Shown piece after piece: positions 7,135 through 16,760 of a stretch of 35,830 bases of DNA. Location of the stretch: NCBI GenBank assembly GCA_947504705.1, contig CANNIA010000037.1:1-35830 (forward strand), in the 5' to 3' direction. Origin of the DNA: Paracoccaceae bacterium (GTDB lineage Bacteria > Pseudomonadota > Alphaproteobacteria > Rhodobacterales > Rhodobacteraceae). The translations under genes and the position numbers were made by a program. Below the pieces are notes generated by a model that saw only the letters and a program-made list of their open reading frames with translations, made no database searches and was not told the DNA's origin. Each line of letters begins with the position of its first letter. Within the stretch, counting starts at the first letter, position 1.

Positions 7135-7151
7135 CCCTTTGGAAAGACATC

Positions 7152-9650
7152 ATGACGATTGAAAACGTGGCCGCGCCGCTGGCGCAGGCTTTGGCGTCTA
7201 AGGGCTATGAAAGCCTGACTGCCGTGCAAGATGCCGTGCTGGCAGAGGGTGTCGCCGGGCGCGACATTCTGGTTTCGGCGCAAACCGGATCGGGCAAGAC
7301 GGTGGCATTTGGTCTTGCCGTCGCCCCCGAGATCCTTGGCGGGCAGGACCGCCTGCTTTACGCCGACGTGCCGTTGTCGCTGATCATTGCGCCGACCCGG
7401 GAACTGGCGCTGCAGGTCGCACGCGAGCTGGAATGGCTTTACGCTGGCGCTGGGGCCAAGATCGCCACTTGTGTTGGCGGCATGGACTACCGGACCGAAA
7501 AGCGCGCGCTGGAACGCGGGGCGCATATCGTCGTCGGCACTCCGGGCCGGTTGCGCGACCATATCGAACGCCGCAGTCTGGACCTGTCGGGTCTGAAAGC
7601 CGCCGTTCTGGATGAGGCCGACGAGATGCTTGACCTTGGTTTTTCCGAGGACCTGGAGTTCATCCTTGCTGCCGCCCCGGAAGAACGTCGGACCTTGATG
7701 TTCTCGGCCACCGTGCCGAAGGAAATCGAAAAGCTGGCTGCAACCTTCCAGAAAAACGCCCTTCGCATCGTGGCGCAAGGCGAGGCGCGCCAGCACGTCG
7801 ACATCGAATACCGCGCGATCAGCGTTGCCGTGCGCGACCGCGAACATGCAATCTTCAACCTCCTGCGCTTTTATGAATCGCAGACCGCGATCGTCTTTTG
7901 CAAGACGCGGGTGAACGTGAGCCACCTGATGGCCCGGATGGGCAACCGGGGGTTTCAGGTTGTGGCGCTCTCGGGCGAGCTGAGCCAGCAGGAACGTACC
8001 CACGCCCTGCAAGCCCTGCGCGACGGGCGCGCGCGGGTGTGTATTGCAACCGACGTGGCGGCACGCGGCATCGATTTGCCCGGGTTGGAATTGGTGATCC
8101 ATGCCGATCTGCCCTCGAATTCGGAAATCCTGCTGCACCGCTCGGGCCGCACCGGTCGCGCCGGGAAAAAGGGTGTCTCGGCGCTGATCGTGACGCCAGC
8201 CGAATACAAGAAGGCCCAGCGCCTGCTTGCAGGGGCCAAGGTTACCGCCGAATGGGCCGGTCCCCCCGGTGCCGACGACGTGCAGGCCAAGGATGACCTG
8301 CGCATTCTTGAACACCCCACTCTGACCATGCCGATCGGCGACGACGTTGGCATCGCCACCGATCTTCTGGAACAGTTCGGCCCCGAAGCCCTTGCTGCTG
8401 CGTTTGTCCGCCTCTGGCGCGAGGGCCGGTCCGCGCCCGAGGTCCTGTCGACCGACGGCCCCGCTCCGCCCCCCTCGGCTCCGCGCGAACGCGGCGAATT
8501 TGGTCCCTCGGTCTGGTTCCGCATTTCGGTTGGCCGTGCAGGCCGCGCCGAAGCCCGCTGGCTTTTGCCGAAGATCTGCGATGCAGGCAGCATTGCCAAG
8601 GACGGCATCGGTGCGATCCGGGTGCGCGAGGATGAAACCTTCGTCCAGATTGCAGCCGGTTCGGCAGATCGTTTCGGGGCCTCGGTCGAACTTGACCGCG
8701 ATATCCTGATGACCCGGATCGAAGGTGAGCCCGATCTTGACCAACCGCGCAGTTTCGCACGACCGGAACGGGCGGAGCGCCCGGAACGCCGCGAGAAACC
8801 GGCCTACACGCCGAAGCCGCCGCGCATCGTAGAAGAGGGTGAAGACGCCCCGGCCCCGCGCAAGGCCTATGAGCCAAAGCCGAAGTCCGACGAAACCCCC
8901 CGCCCCAATTCGCGCCCGCCAAAGCCCGAGTGGAAAGCGGCTGCTGACGCGAACCCGGTTGAAAGCGACCGCCCGCGTCCCGCGTCGAAGCCCTATGCCG
9001 ACCGCGCCCCTCGCAGCGACAGCGACAGCCCCAAGCCGCGCTGGTCCCCCGATCAGAAATCCGCGCCGCGTTCGACTGGCTTCAAAAGCCACGGCGGCAG
9101 CGCCGACCGCCCAGCCCGTGCTGAAGGTTACAAAAGCCACAGCGCCGGGGGGACCGGCTATAAGGGCAAGACCGAGGGCTACAAGCCGCGCGCCGAGGGC
9201 GACGTTCCGGCTCGCAAGCCCTATGCTGGGAAGTCCGAAGGCTACAAACCTCGCAGTGAAGGTTTCAAGCCGCGCGCCGAAGGCGAAGCCCCGGCTCGCA
9301 AGCCCTATGCCGCCAAGACCGAAGGCTACAAACCGCGCAGCGAAGGTTTCAAACCGCGTGAGGATGGTGAGCGTCCCGCCCGCAAGCCCTATGCTGCCAA
9401 AGCTGACGGCTTCAAACCGCGCGAGGATGGTGACCGTCCCAAGAAGACCTTCGCCCCCCGTGGCGATGACGCACGTCCCTTTGTAAAGCGCGAAGGTGCT
9501 GCCAAGCCCGGCGGGTTCAAGAGTTTTGCCGCAGGTGGGAAGAAGCCCTTCGACCGCAAACCGTCGGACGGACCGCGCCCTGAGCGGCCCAAGGTAGACG
9601 CCAAGGACACCTCCAAGCGGTTCGTGCCGCCGAAGGGGCCAAAGCGCTAA
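7152..9650 (+). CDS. DEAD-box ATP-dependent RNA helicase with repetitive basic tail
   Basis: This 832-residue RNA helicase has every core motif: AQTGSGKT (43-50), PTRELALQV, GTPGRL, DEAD (154-157), SAT, ATDVAARGID and HRSGRTGRAG. About residues 452-512 (VWFRISVGRAGRAEARWLL) resemble the DbpA-type RNA-binding domain, so ribosome assembly or cold-adapted RNA remodelling is likely (DeaD/CsdA group). From about residue 535 it becomes a long, Lys/Arg/Pro-rich disordered tail ending in imperfect 20-30-residue repeats, longer than in DeaD homologues of about 600-650 residues. The ATG at 7152 has ggaaag upstream. It is monocistronic, ending at a strong bidirectional terminator. Confidence 0.93.
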   Translation: MTIENVAAPLAQALASKGYESLTAVQDAVLAEGVAGRDILVSAQTGSGKTVAFGLAVAPEILGGQDRLLYADVPLSLIIAPTRELALQVARELEWLYAGAGAKIATCVGGMDYRTEKRALERGAHIVVGTPGRLRDHIERRSLDLSGLKAAVLDEADEMLDLGFSEDLEFILAAAPEERRTLMFSATVPKEIEKLAATFQKNALRIVAQGEARQHVDIEYRAISVAVRDREHAIFNLLRFYESQTAIVFCKTRVNVSHLMARMGNRGFQVVALSGELSQQERTHALQALRDGRARVCIATDVAARGIDLPGLELVIHADLPSNSEILLHRSGRTGRAGKKGVSALIVTPAEYKKAQRLLAGAKVTAEWAGPPGADDVQAKDDLRILEHPTLTMPIGDDVGIATDLLEQFGPEALAAAFVRLWREGRSAPEVLSTDGPAPPPSAPRERGEFGPSVWFRISVGRAGRAEARWLLPKICDAGSIAKDGIGAIRVREDETFVQIAAGSADRFGASVELDRDILMTRIEGEPDLDQPRSFARPERAERPERREKPAYTPKPPRIVEEGEDAPAPRKAYEPKPKSDETPRPNSRPPKPEWKAAADANPVESDRPRPASKPYADRAPRSDSDSPKPRWSPDQKSAPRSTGFKSHGGSADRPARAEGYKSHSAGGTGYKGKTEGYKPRAEGDVPARKPYAGKSEGYKPRSEGFKPRAEGEAPARKPYAAKTEGYKPRSEGFKPREDGERPARKPYAAKADGFKPREDGDRPKKTFAPRGDDARPFVKREGAAKPGGFKSFAAGGKKPFDRKPSDGPRPERPKVDAKDTSKRFVPPKGPKR
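9174..9459 (+). repeat. In-frame tandem repeats in helicase tail
   Basis: Residues about 675-770 are imperfect copies built from EGYKPR, EGFKPR and PARKPYA modules, for example EGYKPRSEGFKPR then PARKPYAAKT, recurring three to four times with drift. The nucleotide copies are alike enough to permit slippage, so copy number may vary between strains. Confidence 0.8.
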
Positions 9651-9678
9651 ACCCAAAGGGGAAGCGATTTCCCAATGA

Positions 9679-9714
9679 ATTAGGGCCGGAGCCACGGATG
9701 GCTCCGGCCCTAAT
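9679..9714. terminator. Bidirectional hairpin terminator between helicase and ubiH-like genes
   Basis: A perfect 16-bp stem (attagggccggagcca and its complement) with a cgga loop lies between two converging genes. The A/T ends of both arms give a short U-run in either direction. This is the strongest hairpin in the window. Confidence 0.88.
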
Positions 9715-9740
9715 CTATTGAAGGAAACTGCTTGCTAGGA

Positions 9741-10970
9741 TCAGACCGCCCGACCGGTCAAGAGTTTCGGCAGATCGCCCGACAGCCCCGCCGCCTCGCG
9801 GATGAAGCGGCGGCGCAAGGACGGCATCTTGCCCACAAGGCTCATTCCCAGATCGCGGCCCATGCGCAGCACCCGGTTGTCAGTGGAAAAGACCCGGTTG
9901 ACCGCATCCATGCCCAAAGCCAGCGCCGTGGAATCAAACCGCCGCCAGCGTTGGTATTCTTCCAGCGCGACCGCACTTCCCACATCCTCACCCCGACGGC
10001 GTGCAAGGATCAGCACCTCGGCCAAGGCCGCCACATCGCGCAGGCCAAGGTTCAGCCCTTGGCCCGCAATCGGATGCACCCCATGCGCCGCGTCGCCGAC
10101 CAGTGCCAAGCGCGGGGCGATGAAGCGTTCGGCCAAGGACAGCGACAGCGGATAGGTGAAGCGCGCGCCTGCAAGGGCGATCTCGCCCAGCCGGTCGCCA
10201 AAGCGGGGGCGTAGGATGTCCAGATACTCCGCGTCCGGCAGCGCCTGGATCGCGGCGGCGGCAGTCTCGGTCTCGCTCCAGACGATGCTGGAATGATGGC
10301 CGCCTTTCAGCGGCAGGATGGCCAAGGGACCCGAGGGCATGAATATCTGGCTCGCCTCGCCCTCATGGTCCCGCTCATGCCGGATCGCAGTCACCAGCGC
10401 CGTCTGGCCATAACCCCAGCCAATCCGCCTGATCCCCGCCCGCAGGGCCACACCCGAACCGCGACCGTCGCAGCCGACCAGAAGCCCGGCCCGCAGCACC
10501 CGGCCCGAGGCCAGCGTCACCGTCACCCCGCCTGCATCCACCGCTTGTGCAACGACGGTTTCGCCTGACAGCAGCTTCACCCCCGGCGCTGCCTGCAGCG
10601 CAGAAAGGAAAGCCGCATAGAGGTGGCGGTCTTCCAGCATCTGGCCCATCGGGCCTTCCTCGATCTCGGCATGGTCGAAGTTCAAAAAGAACGGCACGTT
10701 GCCGCCGCCGGAATGGCCGTCGCCGGTGCGGATCTTCAGGATCGGTTGCGCCTTGTCGGCCACCTGCCCCCAGACCCCGATGGCCTGCAAAAGCCGCACC
10801 GAAGCAATCGCCAGCGCATAGGCGCGCCCGTCGAACCCGGCTTCAGCCCGGGCTGGCGCGGGGCGGGCATCAACAACTGTCACCCGGAACCCGCCCTGCG
10901 CAAGCGCCAAGGCCAAAGCTGGGCCGTTCAGCCCGCCGCCCGCGATCAGGATATCTGTGTCCCAAGTCAT
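9741..10970 (-). CDS. ubiH: UbiH/UbiF/COQ6-family FAD-dependent hydroxylase
   Basis: This 409-residue flavoprotein monooxygenase of the ubiquinone-pathway family inserts hydroxyl groups in the quinone ring using FAD, NAD(P)H and O2. Motifs are the N-terminal FAD-binding GGGLNGPALALAL, VGCDGRGSGVALR (DG motif) and LVGDAAHGVHPIAGQGLN (GD motif with the family HPIAGQG signature). The ATG at 10970 (MTWDTDILIAGGG) is preferred over the upstream in-frame start because aagag precedes it and the Rossmann strand begins at once. Which ring position it acts on (UbiH, UbiF or UbiL) cannot be told from sequence alone. It is divergent from the amidase, with a 77-bp shared promoter region. Confidence 0.85.
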   Translation of the reverse strand: MTWDTDILIAGGGLNGPALALALAQGGFRVTVVDARPAPARAEAGFDGRAYALAIASVRLLQAIGVWGQVADKAQPILKIRTGDGHSGGGNVPFFLNFDHAEIEEGPMGQMLEDRHLYAAFLSALQAAPGVKLLSGETVVAQAVDAGGVTVTLASGRVLRAGLLVGCDGRGSGVALRAGIRRIGWGYGQTALVTAIRHERDHEGEASQIFMPSGPLAILPLKGGHHSSIVWSETETAAAAIQALPDAEYLDILRPRFGDRLGEIALAGARFTYPLSLSLAERFIAPRLALVGDAAHGVHPIAGQGLNLGLRDVAALAEVLILARRRGEDVGSAVALEEYQRWRRFDSTALALGMDAVNRVFSTDNRVLRMGRDLGMSLVGKMPSLRRRFIREAAGLSGDLPKLLTGRAV

Positions 10971-11047
10971 TTCTCTTACATGGCCCCGCAAAGCCCGATT
11001 GTCCATGCGTCGCCAAGCCGCTACCTTTCCGGAAAATGGGGGATGCG

Positions 11048-12379
11048 ATGACCGGAACCTGGGCCAACATGACCGCCGCCGATTTGGGGCGTGAGATCGA
11101 GAAGGGGCGCATCCATCCGGTCGAACTGGCCGAGTTCTTTCTGGATCGCATTGAAACCCACCCGCTGGCCCCCCGGATCTATGCCCGCGCCACCCCCACC
11201 CGCGCGCGGGGCGAAGCGATGGCCGCCGCCGGCCGCGCCAAGTCGGGCTTGCGCAAGGGGCTTCTGGACGGGGTGCCGATCAGCTGGAAGGACCTGTTCG
11301 ACACCGCAGGCGTGGCGACCGAGGCAGGATCGGCGCTGCTGAAAGGCCGGGTCCCCGCCCGCGATGCCGCCGTTCTGGAAACCGCGACGCTGCAAGGCCT
11401 CGTCTGCCTGGGCAAGACGCATATGTCGGAACTGGCGTTCTCGGGCCTGGGCCTGAACCCGGTGACCGCAACGCCGCCATGCCTGAACGATGAAAAAGCC
11501 GTGCCAGGGGGGTCTTCGTCAGGGGCGGCCACGTCGGTTGCCTTTGGTCTGGCCCCGGCGGCCATTGGGTCGGATACCGGCGGTTCCGTCCGCATTCCCG
11601 CCGCCTGGAACGACCTTGTCGGCCTTAAGACCACTGCGGGCATCTTGTCGCTGACAGGCACTGTGCCGCTCTGCGAGACCTTCGACACCATCGGCCCCCT
11701 TGCTCATTCGGTCGAGGATTGCGCCCACCTTCTGGCCGCCCTGCACGGCGAACGCCCGGCCGATCTGGGCGGAGCGACGCTGGCGGGCAAGCGGCTCGCG
11801 ATACTGGAAACCGTGGCACTGGAAGACGTGCGCGACCGACCGGCGCAGGGGTTCGAGGATGCCGTGGCCCGCCTTGCCCGTCAGGGCGCGCGCATCGAAC
11901 GGATCAAGGTCCCGGAAGTGGCCGAGGCGATGGGTCTGGCCCCAATCCTTTTTACCGCCGAGGCCTATGGCATCTGGCGCGACGTGATTGAAAAGGCGCC
12001 GGAAAAGATGTTCCCGCGCATTCTGGAACGCTTCCGGTCGGGCGCGAATTTCGCGGCGATAGACTATGTGGCCGGTTGGCGTCGGTTGCACGAAATTCGG
12101 GCGATCTGGGCGGACCGTGTGGCCGGTTTCGACGCAGTTCTTCTGCCGACCTCAGCCATCCTGCCGCCCGATGCCAACCGGTTGATGACGGATGACGCCT
12201 ATTACGTGACTGAAAACCTTCTGGCGCTGCGCAACACGCGGATCGGCAATCTGATGGGGGTGGCGGCGATGACCCTGCCCACCTCGCAGCCCTCATGCGG
12301 GATCAGCCTGATGGTTCCAGCGGGTGGCGAACGCAGGCTGCTCCGACTGGGAAGTGCGGCGGAACAGGCGCTGCGTTAG
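11048..12379 (+). CDS. Amidase family protein (GatA-like fold)
   Basis: This 443-residue amidase-signature enzyme has the Ser-cisSer-Lys triad: the Lys in ISWKDLFD, cis-Ser in PGGSSSGAA and nucleophile Ser in GSDTGGSVRIPA. It hydrolyses an amide; the substrate is unknown. GatA itself is unlikely because no gatB or gatC is nearby and the C-terminal part differs. The ATG at 11048 is chosen because a G-run lies just upstream; longer in-frame starts would run through the divergent ubiH-like promoter and coding region. It is followed by a palindromic element and a terminator-like hairpin, so it is probably a single-gene unit. Confidence 0.88.
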   Translation: MTGTWANMTAADLGREIEKGRIHPVELAEFFLDRIETHPLAPRIYARATPTRARGEAMAAAGRAKSGLRKGLLDGVPISWKDLFDTAGVATEAGSALLKGRVPARDAAVLETATLQGLVCLGKTHMSELAFSGLGLNPVTATPPCLNDEKAVPGGSSSGAATSVAFGLAPAAIGSDTGGSVRIPAAWNDLVGLKTTAGILSLTGTVPLCETFDTIGPLAHSVEDCAHLLAALHGERPADLGGATLAGKRLAILETVALEDVRDRPAQGFEDAVARLARQGARIERIKVPEVAEAMGLAPILFTAEAYGIWRDVIEKAPEKMFPRILERFRSGANFAAIDYVAGWRRLHEIRAIWADRVAGFDAVLLPTSAILPPDANRLMTDDAYYVTENLLALRNTRIGNLMGVAAMTLPTSQPSCGISLMVPAGGERRLLRLGSAAEQALR

Positions 12380-12388
12380 TGACGCGAC

Positions 12389-12416
12389 GTAAAGTGGGCA
12401 ATATTGCTCACCCTAC
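12389..12416. repeat. Dispersed 28-bp palindrome, copy 1
   Basis: The two 14-base arms are gtaaagtgggcaat and attgctcaccctac, with two mismatches and one G-T pair. It starts ten bases after the amidase stop. The copy at 26343-26370 shares the same spacing and core (TGGxCAATATTGCxCA). It may be a short mobile or REP-like palindrome that also helps terminate transcription. Confidence 0.6.
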
Positions 12417-12450
12417 CGAGGTTCGGCAAAAAGGCCACATATCGTGCTTC

Positions 12451-12475
12451 AACCCTCTCAGCTTGAAGGGTTTTT
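12451..12475 (+). terminator. Intrinsic terminator after amidase
   Basis: Stem aaccct (12451-12456) / agggtt (12467-12472) is followed by further T residues. An overlapping alternative stem cttcaa/ttgaag (12447-12452 with 12463-12468) excludes it, so two folds compete. It lies between the amidase and the aminotransferase genes on the same strand. Confidence 0.55.
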
Positions 12476-12546
12476 CTGGACCTGCAACAAATCACTGGCT
12501 ATCCTTGCCGCAATTGGGGCGCATAGACCCCGGACTTGAGGCAGCA

Positions 12547-13725
12547 ATGGCGTTTCCTGAGCGGTTTTCGAACCTGCCGGATTATGCGTTTCCGCGTCTG
12601 CGGAAGCTTCTGGACGCGCATGCGCCGGGCGGCGAACCCATTGCCATGACCATCGGCGAGCCGCGCCATGCGATGCCGGATTTCGTCGGCCCCATCCTTG
12701 CAACGAACCTGTCTGGCTTCGGCGTCTATCCCCCGAACGACGGCACACCCGAGCTTCTGGCGGCGATTTCCGGCTGGATCACCCGGCGCTATGGCGTTGA
12801 GATCACTGAAGATCACCTGATGGTTCTGAATGGCACGCGGGAAGGTCTGTTCAACGCGGTCGTAGCACTTTGCCCCGAAACCAAGGGCGGCAAGAAGCCT
12901 GTCGTCCTGATGCCGAACCCGTTCTATCAGGTCTACGCCGTGGCCGCGCTGACCGTGGGGGCAGAGCCGGTCTATGTCCCCGCCACCGCCGCCACTGGAT
13001 TCCTGCCCGACTATGGCAGCCTGCCCAAGGACATCCTTGACCGCACCGCGCTGGCCTTCATCTGCTCGCCCGCGAACCCGCAGGGGGCTGTCGCCTCAGT
13101 CGACTATCTTACCGATCTGCTGGCCCTGGCCGAGACGCACGACTTCCGCGTCCTTGCCGACGAATGCTATTCGGAAATCTGGCGCGATGCCCCGCCGCCC
13201 GGCCTTCTGCAGGTCACCAAGGCGCAGGGAGCCGACCCGGAACGCGCTTTGGTGTTCCATTCCCTGTCCAAACGGTCAAACCTGCCGGGCCTGCGCTCGG
13301 GCTTCGTGGCCGCAGGTCCGGAGTGCATGTCCCGCATCCGCAAGCTGCGCGCCTTTGCCGGTGCGCCCATTCCGCTGCCTCTGCAACGGGTGGCCGAGGC
13401 GGCTTGGGCGGATGAGGCACATGTCACCGCCAGCCGCGCGCTTTACCATCGGAAATTCGCCGATGCCGACCGCATCTTCGCGGGGTTACAGGGCTATCAA
13501 GCCCCCGCCGGCGGGTTTTTCCTGTGGCTGCCGGTCGAAGACGGTGAACAGGCGACGATGAAATTGTGGCGCGAAACGGGGGTCCGGGTTCTGCCCGGCG
13601 CTTACCTGTCGCGCGATGTCGGGGGCGACAATCCCGGCAAAGGTTATATCCGCGTGGCGCTTGTTGCTACGCCAGAAGAAACGCAGCGCGGGCTGACTTT
13701 GCTGCGCGACTGCATTTACAGGTGA
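12547..13725 (+). CDS. Class I/II PLP-dependent aminotransferase (DapC-like)
   Basis: This 392-residue fold-type I aminotransferase has [18 protein letters not shown] (Asp/Tyr contacting PLP) and [15 protein letters not shown] with the Schiff-base Lys, plus the C-terminal substrate Arg in YIRVAL. The overall pattern ([20 protein letters not shown]) resembles succinyl-diaminopimelate aminotransferases of the DapC type, which would place it in lysine/peptidoglycan precursor synthesis. This is inference; other amino-acid substrates are possible. The ATG at 12547 has TTGAGG upstream. Its stop is only 8 bp before ftsK, whose ribosome binding site begins at the aminotransferase stop codon, so the two are probably cotranscribed. 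Confidence 0.85.
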   Translation: MAFPERFSNLPDYAFPRLRKLLDAHAPGGEPIAMTIGEPRHAMPDFVGPILATNLSGFGVYPPNDGTPELLAAISGWITRRYGVEITEDHLMVLNGTREGLFNAVVALCPETKGGKKPVVLMPNPFYQVYAVAALTVGAEPVYVPATAATGFLPDYGSLPKDILDRTALAFICSPANPQGAVASVDYLTDLLALAETHDFRVLADECYSEIWRDAPPPGLLQVTKAQGADPERALVFHSLSKRSNLPGLRSGFVAAGPECMSRIRKLRAFAGAPIPLPLQRVAEAAWADEAHVTASRALYHRKFADADRIFAGLQGYQAPAGGFFLWLPVEDGEQATMKLWRETGVRVLPGAYLSRDVGGDNPGKGYIRVALVATPEETQRGLTLLRDCIYR

Positions 13726-13733
13726 GGGCAGAC

Positions 13734-16724
13734 ATGGCTTCCTATCAGGCACGGCAGCGCGAACCGCTTCTGGACCGAGGCACGCAGGCAATGCTGGAAC
13801 GCCGCGGGCGTGAGCTTCTGGGTCTGGCCCTTGGCCTTGCCGCCGCCAGCCTTGCCCTGATCTTGTATAGCTATTCGCCGGAAGACCCCGGCTGGATGGT
13901 CGTCTCGGACGAACCCACCCGTAACATCTTTGGCCAATTCGGCGCAGCCGTCGCCTCGACCCTGATGATCCTGATCGGGCTGGGGGCGTGGAGCATTCCG
14001 CTGATCATCGTTGCCTGGGCTGTGCGCTTTCTTTTCCACATCGGCGGCGAGCGTGCCCTTGGCCGTGTCGTCTTTGCCGTGATCGCGGTGGCCTTTGCTG
14101 CTGTCCATTGTGCAACCCTTGTGCCCGGTGACGCTTGGGCACAGACCTTCGGGCTGGGCGGGCTTTTCGGTGACACGGTGCTTGGATCGCTGATCGGGGT
14201 GATGCCGGGGTCTGCCGGGTTCGGGTTGAAGGTTCTGTCGGTCCTGACCCTGGGCGGGCTGATCCTGTTCCTTCTGTTCGTGACCGGCTTCAACGCCAAC
14301 GAGCTGACCGCAACCCGTCGCTTCCTGATGCTCGGGGCGGTGCTTTCCTATGACGCTCTGCGTCGCGGCCTTGGCATTGGCGCGCGAGGGGCGGCACGTG
14401 GAGCGATTGCCCTACAGGAACGCGCCCGCAACCGTACGGCAGAGGCACCCGCGCAAGATTACGGCGTGGCCGCGCTGCGCCGGGTTGTGCCACCCGTTGT
14501 TGGTGGACAGCGGGCGATGACGCCCGAACCCCTGCAGGCCAATCCGCGCGCGATGTCGTCTGCGACCGCGCCCCGTTTGGCCTCTCCAATCGAGCCTCAA
14601 CCCGCTTCTCCCGCTGCACGTGGGCCCGATACCCTGCGCGAGAAGATCGGTTTCCTGGCCCGCCTGCGCCGCTCTCCGGCACCCGAGCCTGAACCTGAAC
14701 GCGAGTTGATCGAGCCAGAACCCGTGGCCTATTGGGATCCCTCGATGCCGCAGGAGGAACGGATCAAGGCACGGATTTCCGACGTGATCCGCAGCCGCGT
14801 GCGCCGGGGTGCGGAAACAATCGCAGCACCGCTTGGCCGGATGGAACCGCCAGTGATGCGCCCGCGGGTCGAGCCCCTGCTGTCCAGCCCGCGCCCGGCC
14901 GTTGCATCGGCTGTGGCACCTCTGGCACCTGCAGCCCCTTTGATCCAGGGCCCCCTGACCGCCACGATGTGGGAAGCCGACGATCTTGACGAGATGGAAG
15001 AAGATGGTTCGCTGGCCAGCATCCTTGACGCTGCAAGCTCGGACTTGGAAGAGGCCGAAGATTTCGGCGCCGACGACCGGGACTATGCCGAGCAGGCCAG
15101 GCTTCATGCCGGCTTGGCAGATCGCCGTGCTGTCGTTCAGCATGCGGTTAAGAAACCCGCGCCTTCCCGCCGGGCCTTGGCCGAAAGCCAGCCCACGTTG
15201 CGCTTTGAAGAGCCGGTGTCAACCTATGAACTGCCGCCGCTTAGCCTGCTGTCCACCCCCGTCGCCATCCAGCGCGGCCAGCTTTCGGATGAAGCGCTGG
15301 AGGAAAACGCCCGGATGCTGGAATCGGTGCTGGACGACTATGGAATCAAGGGCGAAGTGACCGCTGTCCGCCCCGGCCCGGTTGTCACCATGTATGAACT
15401 TGAACCGGCACCAGGCCTGAAGGCCAGCCGGGTGATCGGCCTTGCCGACGATATCGCGCGTAGCATGTCGGCGCTGTCGGCCCGTGTCTCCACCGTTCCG
15501 GGTCGGACGGTGATCGGCATCGAACTGCCCAACGCGTATCGCGAAAAGGTGGTCCTGCGCGAGATACTCTCTGCCCGCGATTTCGGCGACAGCCAGATGC
15601 GCCTGCCTTTGGCCCTAGGCAAGGATATCGGCGGCGAGGCGGTCGTGGCGAACCTTGCCAAGATGCCCCACCTGCTGATTGCCGGCACCACCGGTTCAGG
15701 CAAATCGGTTGCGATCAACACGATGATCCTGTCGCTGCTTTACAAGCTGACGCCGGAAGAGTGCCGGTTGATCATGATCGACCCCAAGATGCTGGAACTC
15801 TCCGTCTATGACGGCATTCCGCATCTCCTCTCCCCCGTCGTGACCGACCCGAAAAAGGCCGTCGTCGCACTGAAATGGGTCGTCTCCGAGATGGAGGAAC
15901 GGTATCGCAAGATGTCCAAGATGGGCGTTCGTAACATCGAAGGCTATAACGGCCGCGTGCGCGAGGCGCTGGCCAAAGGCGAGATGTTCAAGCGCACCAT
16001 CCAGACCGGGTTCGAAGATGAAACCGGCGATCCGATCTTTGAGACGGATGAGTTCCAGCCCGTCGCCATCCCCTATATCGTGGTGGTGGTGGACGAGATG
16101 GCCGACCTGATGATGGTCGCGGGCAAGGAAATCGAAGCCTGCATCCAGCGTCTTGCGCAAATGGCCCGTGCCAGCGGTATCCACCTGATCATGGCCACCC
16201 AGCGGCCTTCGGTTGACGTGATCACCGGCACGATCAAAGCCAACTTCCCGACCCGGATTTCGTTTCAGGTCACCAGTAAGATCGACAGCCGCACCATCCT
16301 GGGTGAACAGGGGGCCGAGCAGCTTTTGGGCATGGGCGACATGCTTTACATGGGCAACGGGGCGAAGATCACCCGGATCCACGGGCCGTTTGTGTCTGAC
16401 GAGGAAGTTGAGGAAGTCGTCAACCACCTGAAATCTTTCGGCCCGCCGGTCTATATGTCGGGCGTCGTCGAAAGCCTGGATGACGAACGCGACAATGAAA
16501 TCGACGCGGTTCTTGGCCTCAATTCCGAAGGCGACGACACGCTTTACGATCAGGCCGTGGCCATTGTGGCGCGCGACCGCAAGTGTTCCACCTCCTACAT
16601 CCAGCGCAAACTGGGCATCGGCTATAACAAGGCCGCGCGTCTGGTTGAACAGATGGAAGACGAAAGCGTCGTCACCCGCGCCAACCATGTCGGCAAGCGC
16701 GAGATTTTGATCGAGGAGCGGTGA
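13734..16724 (+). CDS. ftsK: DNA translocase FtsK
   Basis: This 996-residue protein pumps chromosome DNA at the division septum and activates XerCD resolution at dif. The N-terminus (about 25-190) holds four or five membrane segments, for example [18 protein letters not shown]. Residues 200-560 are a variable Pro/Glu/Ala-rich linker. The motor follows with Walker [10 protein letters not shown] (650-658) and Walker [11 protein letters not shown] (783-792), then [19 protein letters not shown]. The C-terminal gamma winged helix (about 935-996) contains [15 protein letters not shown] and ends [15 protein letters not shown]. The ATG at 13734 has gaggg upstream. Its last 46 bases recur in degenerate form at about 17510-17555, beyond the HNH gene. 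Confidence 0.96.
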   Translation: MASYQARQREPLLDRGTQAMLERRGRELLGLALGLAAASLALILYSYSPEDPGWMVVSDEPTRNIFGQFGAAVASTLMILIGLGAWSIPLIIVAWAVRFLFHIGGERALGRVVFAVIAVAFAAVHCATLVPGDAWAQTFGLGGLFGDTVLGSLIGVMPGSAGFGLKVLSVLTLGGLILFLLFVTGFNANELTATRRFLMLGAVLSYDALRRGLGIGARGAARGAIALQERARNRTAEAPAQDYGVAALRRVVPPVVGGQRAMTPEPLQANPRAMSSATAPRLASPIEPQPASPAARGPDTLREKIGFLARLRRSPAPEPEPERELIEPEPVAYWDPSMPQEERIKARISDVIRSRVRRGAETIAAPLGRMEPPVMRPRVEPLLSSPRPAVASAVAPLAPAAPLIQGPLTATMWEADDLDEMEEDGSLASILDAASSDLEEAEDFGADDRDYAEQARLHAGLADRRAVVQHAVKKPAPSRRALAESQPTLRFEEPVSTYELPPLSLLSTPVAIQRGQLSDEALEENARMLESVLDDYGIKGEVTAVRPGPVVTMYELEPAPGLKASRVIGLADDIARSMSALSARVSTVPGRTVIGIELPNAYREKVVLREILSARDFGDSQMRLPLALGKDIGGEAVVANLAKMPHLLIAGTTGSGKSVAINTMILSLLYKLTPEECRLIMIDPKMLELSVYDGIPHLLSPVVTDPKKAVVALKWVVSEMEERYRKMSKMGVRNIEGYNGRVREALAKGEMFKRTIQTGFEDETGDPIFETDEFQPVAIPYIVVVVDEMADLMMVAGKEIEACIQRLAQMARASGIHLIMATQRPSVDVITGTIKANFPTRISFQVTSKIDSRTILGEQGAEQLLGMGDMLYMGNGAKITRIHGPFVSDEEVEEVVNHLKSFGPPVYMSGVVESLDDERDNEIDAVLGLNSEGDDTLYDQAVAIVARDRKCSTSYIQRKLGIGYNKAARLVEQMEDESVVTRANHVGKREILIEER

Positions 16725-16760
16725 GGGTGCGGCCCATGCCAGCTAAGTCAGGTGAATTTC

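Larger units (their letters stand above)
6790..7151. other. Integrase flank and helicase leader region
   Basis: No credible gene is present. The left part (6790-6900) is AT-rich, has three CCTGAT copies (6831, 6851, 6857) and the candidate right attachment core, and probably also the integrase promoter. From about 6960 the sequence is GC-rich chromosomal leader of the DEAD-box helicase, with hairpin potential. No tRNA could be found here, although many integrases of this type use one. Confidence 0.45.

Noticed and set aside
6790-7151. tRNA gene as integrase target
   Set aside because: No cloverleaf or TTCRA-type T-arm could be traced next to the integrase.
6905-7162. 85-residue frame upstream of and overlapping the helicase start
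   Set aside because: No ribosome binding site, Pro/Gly-rich nonsense composition, overlaps the helicase ATG.
9100-9460. CRISPR-like regular repeats
   Set aside because: The repeats are in-frame protein repeats in the helicase tail, with no spacers or cas genes.
7011-9695. 894-residue open frame on the minus strand across the whole helicase gene
   Set aside because: It is a mirror of the high-GC codon bias of the helicase, low-complexity, with no family motifs, and it would contain the terminator hairpin.
10547-11047. Long N-terminal extension of the amidase frame
   Set aside because: It would cover the divergent ubiH-like gene and promoter; the amidase domain and ribosome binding site start at 11048.
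15696-16688. 330-residue open frame antisense to the ftsK motor domain
   Set aside because: His/Asp/Val-rich composition is what the reverse complement of ftsK codons produces; no ribosome binding site or motif.
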